Source: Sulfuriferula plumbiphila (lineage in GTDB: Bacteria > Pseudomonadota > Gammaproteobacteria > Burkholderiales > Sulfuriferulaceae). From it: DNA of 64,000 nucleotides. Positions 61,119-64,000 of the stretch are shown here, one piece after another (positions within the stretch are counted from its first letter, which is position 1; each line of letters opens with the position of its first letter). The DNA lies in the NCBI RefSeq assembly GCF_009938015.1, contig NZ_AP021884.1, positions 372,001 through 436,000 of the forward strand. Reading direction: 5' to 3'. Position numbers and translations under genes: made by a program. The notes beneath the pieces were generated by a model. The model was not told the DNA's origin, did no database searches, and was given only the letters and a program-made list of their open reading frames with translations.

Positions 61119-61351
61119 TCTGTGAAAAATTCATGAATATTTAAGATATCTGCTCATGCAAGCGCACTGGCATATGCAGACCATAAAGAAGGGAGAAATG
61201 ATGTGCGATGATACAAAAAGTGGCCAGAACACGCCTAAAGAAACAAAAAAAACGGCGAAAATAGGAATAACAGTGTAAACAATACGGTCAGTGTCACTTG
61301 TTCTATTCACAGACATCAATCAATCCCACATATTACAAGGAGATTAATCTC

Positions 61352-61570
61352 ATGAACGCAACAACTAAAACAGCCCTCGTCATCGCATTTTCTATCGTCA
61401 TAGTGTTGCTTTTGCTGTTCGTTGGCGGCGCGATGACAGGGGCAACGCTGAGCGGCGGGATGATGGGGAACGGAGCGATGGGTGGAATCAATTGGATGTG
61501 GATTCCTACTTTACTTATGCTCGGTCTCGGTGCCCTGCTCGTTTGGGCCATCTTTGGGCAGAAGAAGTGA
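61352..61570 (+). CDS. Small two-helix Met/Gly membrane protein
   Basis: A 72-residue protein with two membrane helices (TALVIAFSIVIVLLLLFVGGAMTGA and WIPTLLMLGLGALLVWAIFG) and a Gly/Met loop (GGMMGNGAMGGINWMW). Unknown function. AAGGAG lies before the ATG at 61352. Similar small membrane proteins occur with copper genes. Confidence 0.7.
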   Translation: MNATTKTALVIAFSIVIVLLLLFVGGAMTGATLSGGMMGNGAMGGINWMWIPTLLMLGLGALLVWAIFGQKK

Positions 61571-61901
61571 GCGACCTGAAAAGATGAATCGCCAAGCAGA
61601 TTTGCAAGCAGTGCGTGGACATTTGCGACGGGTGCGCGAAGCAAGGCGATGTGGATGGCATGGAGCAATGTAGGCGCTGGCCGAGGCTTGCAGCCAGATG
61701 GCTGGCTGATTAGGAAACCCCACCATGGCAAGGGGAATACAAAATCGCAGTATAGATATATTCAGTAACAAAGAACGAATTGAGGCGGTCACGTTTGTAT
61801 ACAAACAGCTTTAACAATTTACTGCTGACACGTGTGACAACCTGAATGTGAATGCAGTGGCAAAAAACCAGGGGATGTCCCCGCTAACCAAGGAGCGAAT
61901 C
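61571..61901. other. Intergenic stretch with no recognised gene
   Basis: These 331 bases between two small Met-rich genes show only short frames without good ribosome sites; no RNA or terminator was recognised. Confidence 0.45.
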
Positions 61902-62318
61902 ATGAAACATTCAGTTATAGGAAAAGTTGGCACGTTATTACTGATCGCAGGCACCGCATTCTCGGTTCCGGTCTTTGCAGAAAACCATGCCGGGCAGGGA
62001 GGAATGATGCCCGGCATGGGGGGAATGACGGGGGACAAGGGCGAGTCCGGCGCGCATCAAATGTCAGGGCTGATGAACGACATGTCGAGTGAGATGAAAG
62101 ATATGTCCGGCATGATAGAAAGCGGCAGCATGAATCCGGACACGATGAAGAAGATGTCAAGGCAGATGAAGCAAATGGGCGGCATGATGAACAACATGTC
62201 GGGCATGATGAACAAGGATATGGCGATGGACGCCGGTACGCAGAAGAAGATGGGCCAGATGCGCAAACAGATGGACCGGATGCACAAGGACATGCCTGCC
62301 ACACCCGCAAAGATGTGA
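61902..62318 (+). CDS. Exported Met-rich protein
   Basis: A 138-residue protein with a signal peptide (VGTLLLIAGTAFSVPVFA) and a mature part made almost wholly of Met-containing repeats (MMPGMGGMTGDKG, GLMNDMSSEMKDMSGMIESGSMNPDTMKKMSRQMKQMGGMMNNMSGMMNKDM). It resembles the left-arm protein at 16394-16858 in style. A periplasmic Cu(I)/Ag(I) buffer is the likely role. AAGGAG precedes the ATG at 61902. Confidence 0.72.
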   Translation: MKHSVIGKVGTLLLIAGTAFSVPVFAENHAGQGGMMPGMGGMTGDKGESGAHQMSGLMNDMSSEMKDMSGMIESGSMNPDTMKKMSRQMKQMGGMMNNMSGMMNKDMAMDAGTQKKMGQMRKQMDRMHKDMPATPAKM

Positions 62319-62366
62319 GCGCGTTAAACCAGGCGGTCAAGCCGCCTGGCTTTCTTGGAGGCAACC

Positions 62367-62597
62367 ATGGATGTCATGATCATCGCCACGAAAGCCTGCA
62401 CGCATCGCAAGAACCTGGAAAAGGAACTCGAATGCTTGCGGATTCCGTACCGCGTGTGTTTCGTCGAAGATTGCGCCGACCTTGTCCAAAAGTTCGGCAT
62501 CCGGCATTCGCCGAATCTGGTGGTGGACGATGAAGTCGTGTTCCGGAAACAGCCGACGGAAGTGGAACTGCACGCCTATTTCGACACCAAGAAATAA
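62367..62597 (+). CDS. Small thioredoxin/glutaredoxin-like protein
   Basis: A 76-residue protein: MDVMIIATKACTHRKNLEKELECLRIPYRVCFVEDCADLVQKFGIRHSPNLVVDDEVVFRKQP. The fold is a minimal thioredoxin, with CTH in place of CxxC and SPNLVVDD giving the cis-Pro. It is a homologue of the protein at 16952-17179. GGAGG lies upstream of the ATG. Confidence 0.72.
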   Translation: MDVMIIATKACTHRKNLEKELECLRIPYRVCFVEDCADLVQKFGIRHSPNLVVDDEVVFRKQPTEVELHAYFDTKK

Positions 62598-62848
62598 AGC
62601 CGGCCCGGGCATCCGGGTTTATCACCAATAGAATTTTAGGAGGGCCTCATCAAGTCGACACTTATCCTTTCGAACTACGAAGGCAGTGTAGTCAGCGGTA
62701 TTCAGGCGGTGATGCTGTAGCTCAACCACTCCTGTCATCCCGTCTCATCGCTATGCATCGGGTACCCGCGTATCGTCGGCGAGGATACAACGACTTGAAG
62801 GCGTATTGGCGTGTAGTTTTTATCAACCCTTCGGAAAGAGGCATCACT

Positions 62849-63103
62849 ATGCAAACTGAACTTTTAAAAGTAACGGGAATGACTTGCGGCGGCTGCACCA
62901 GCAACGTAACGCACGCGCTGAAGGCGATTCCCGGGGTCGGCGAGGTAAAAGTGTCGCTCTCGGCCGGCGAAGCCACGGTGCAATACGACGAGCGGCTGAC
63001 CTCGACCGATCAACTGAAATCGGCCGTGAAAGGCGCGGGCTATGGCGTGGATACCACCAACACTGCTCAGAAACCTCAAGGCAAGGGTGGCTGCTGCAGT
63101 TAA
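62849..63103 (+). CDS. Copper-chaperone-like HMA protein
   Basis: An 84-residue protein with the HMA motif GMTCGGCTSNVTHALKAIPGVGEVKVSLSAGEATVQYDE and a tail GKGGCCS with two more Cys. It would bind Cu(I) in the cytoplasm through CGGC and hand it to an ATPase. GAGG precedes the ATG at 62849; upstream in-frame sequence lacks a ribosome site. Confidence 0.9.
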   Translation: MQTELLKVTGMTCGGCTSNVTHALKAIPGVGEVKVSLSAGEATVQYDERLTSTDQLKSAVKGAGYGVDTTNTAQKPQGKGGCCS

Positions 63104-63166
63104 CTCGAACTGATATCCATCAGTGAAATCGCCATTTTTTTGTTTAATTGAGTAGAGGAGCGAATC

Positions 63167-63337
63167 ATGGAATGGTTTTCACAAAACTGGGTTTGGGTGC
63201 TGTTCTTCGCCGGGATGATCGCGATGCATATGTTCGGCCACGGCGGTGGGAGTGGCGGCGGCCATAAAGACCCCAAGCCCTCAAGCAAAGACAGAGAGCA
63301 ACGTGCTTCGAAACAAGGGCCGGATCATCAACATTGA
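63167..63337 (+). CDS. Small DUF2933-like membrane protein
   Basis: A 56-residue protein, MEWFSQNWVWVLFFAGMIAMHMFGHG then a Gly/His linker and a charged tail ending PDHQH. One membrane helix. Similar short proteins (DUF2933) accompany copper genes in many bacteria. GAGGAG lies 6 nt before the ATG. Confidence 0.7.
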   Translation: MEWFSQNWVWVLFFAGMIAMHMFGHGGGSGGGHKDPKPSSKDREQRASKQGPDHQH

Positions 63338-63374
63338 CCCGCTAGATATTGGTTTTTAAACAGGGGGCGACGAT

Positions 63375-63635
63375 ATGCTGAATATAAAAGTCGTGACTTG
63401 GTCATTGGCGATTTGGACCACGTTTACGTTCGTGTTTTGTGTCGTCTACGGCCTGCTGACGCCGTCAAGCGTGCACATGGTTGCGTTTCTCGAGCAAGTA
63501 TTGCCGGGATTCGAATGGCTCAGTTGGCGGGGCTTTCTCGTTGGGTTGATTCAGAGTTTCCTCTATGGCGCATACGCGGGTCTCGTCTACGTGCCCATTT
63601 ACAATTTTCTGCATCGCAAGTGGATAAGACAATAG
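63375..63635 (+). CDS. DUF5676-like membrane protein
   Basis: An 86-residue protein with two membrane segments (VVTWSLAIWTTFTFVFCVVYGLL and WRGFLVGLIQSFLYGAYAGLVYVPIYNFL). This matches the DUF5676 pattern of a short membrane protein found next to heavy-metal genes. Its stop is directly followed by the ppk2 ATG. Confidence 0.78.
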   Translation: MLNIKVVTWSLAIWTTFTFVFCVVYGLLTPSSVHMVAFLEQVLPGFEWLSWRGFLVGLIQSFLYGAYAGLVYVPIYNFLHRKWIRQ

Positions 63636-64000
63636 ATGAATAAGAAAGCCAATGAAAAAGAATCGAGTGGACCCGCGCCCTCAATTTCAAAAAAGTCCTA
63701 CAAGGACAGCCTGCACAAGCTCCAGATCGAACTGGTTAAGCTGCAGCGGCATTTCATTCAGTGCGACGACAAAATCCTGATCATCTTTGAAGGCCGGGAC
63801 GCCGCCGGGAAGGACGGCACGATCAAGCGCATCGTTGAGCATTTGAGTCCGCGCGAAACACGCGTTGTGGCCCTCGGCAAGCCCTCGGATCGAGACCGTA
63901 CATCGTGGTACTTCCAGCGTTATGTTCCATATTTGCCGGCGGCTCAGGAACTCGTGCTGTTTAACCGCAGTTGGTACAACCGGGCGGGGGTGGAGCGGGT
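63636..64000 (+). CDS. ppk2: Polyphosphate kinase 2, 3' end outside window
   Basis: The frame is open to the window end (121 codons). After a short polar N-terminus it reads YKDSLHKLQIELVKLQRHFIQC, then Walker A FEGRDAAGKDGTIKRI, RVVALGKPSDRD and WYFQRYVPYLPAAQE, all PPK2 features. The enzyme uses polyphosphate to phosphorylate nucleotides. Polyphosphate can bind metals, which fits the neighbourhood. Confidence 0.93.
   Translation, partial: MNKKANEKESSGPAPSISKKSYKDSLHKLQIELVKLQRHFIQCDDKILIIFEGRDAAGKDGTIKRIVEHLSPRETRVVALGKPSDRDRTSWYFQRYVPYLPAAQELVLFNRSWYNRAGVER

Noticed and set aside
62640-62720. A strong AGGAGG-like site before a short frame starting with ATC
   Set aside because: No usual start codon follows, and the frame ends after about 24 codons; no support for a gene.

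Overview
The window reads as chromosomal DNA of a GC-rich Gram-negative bacterium, most likely a betaproteobacterium from a metal-rich habitat. The grounds are HME-RND czc genes, several P1B ATPases, CadR and CopRS-type regulators, glgC, and TraI/TraD genes of the SXT/IncA-C type. No rRNA, tRNA or CRISPR array was seen, and the species cannot be named from this sequence alone.

Left part (1-25.2 kb): a metal and iron island. An IS110 transposase and a short CDF transporter come first, then an orphan flgB-like gene. A long leftward run follows, read in the order czcI-like, czcC, czcB, czcA, PII-NG, zinc-ribbon protein, membrane protein, mgtC, zinc-ribbon protein, P1B-4 ATPase. It starts at a MerR-type promoter facing cadR. 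A second leftward run (arsR, P1B ATPase, DUF302/Met-rich protein, thiol protein, Met-rich protein, zinc-finger protein, cytochrome, SHOCT protein) starts at a perfect palindrome. An iron module follows: an FTR1-cytochrome c fusion, ApbE, an FMN-binding protein and an outer-membrane-like protein, headed by a Fur-box-like site.

Middle (25.2-56.3 kb): a mobile, decayed segment. It holds a truncated ICE helicase fused to a dead resolvase, prlF-yhaV, AlpA, an AcaB-like protein, a GHKL ATPase, a primase, a DUF932 protein, an IS630 insertion, a higBA-like pair, a CI-like repressor facing FlhD/FlhC-type activators (AcaDC/SetDC-like), and TraI-TraD-DUF4400. The mating-pore genes are absent, so transfer should not work without help. 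Next come a sigma-54-like DNA-binding protein fused to a GIY-YIG nuclease, a globin-coupled GGDEF-EAL protein preceded by a CAAG repeat, glgC, and a scrapyard of IS6, IS1182, resolvase, IS4 and group II intron remnants mixed with DUF1232, AbiEii and ihfB-like genes.

Right part (56.4-64 kb): copper genes. CusRS-type regulators face a multicopper oxidase across a CopR-type box. A second flgB-like gene follows, in inverted orientation to the first, then small Met-rich, thioredoxin-like, HMA and membrane proteins, and the start of a PPK2 gene. The left and right parts share protein families and both carry the flgB-like gene, so they look like one metal island split by the mobile segment.

The least explained items are the RpoN-box/GIY-YIG fusion, a hairpin repeated before three ICE genes with a covarying base pair, and the duplicated orphan flgB.
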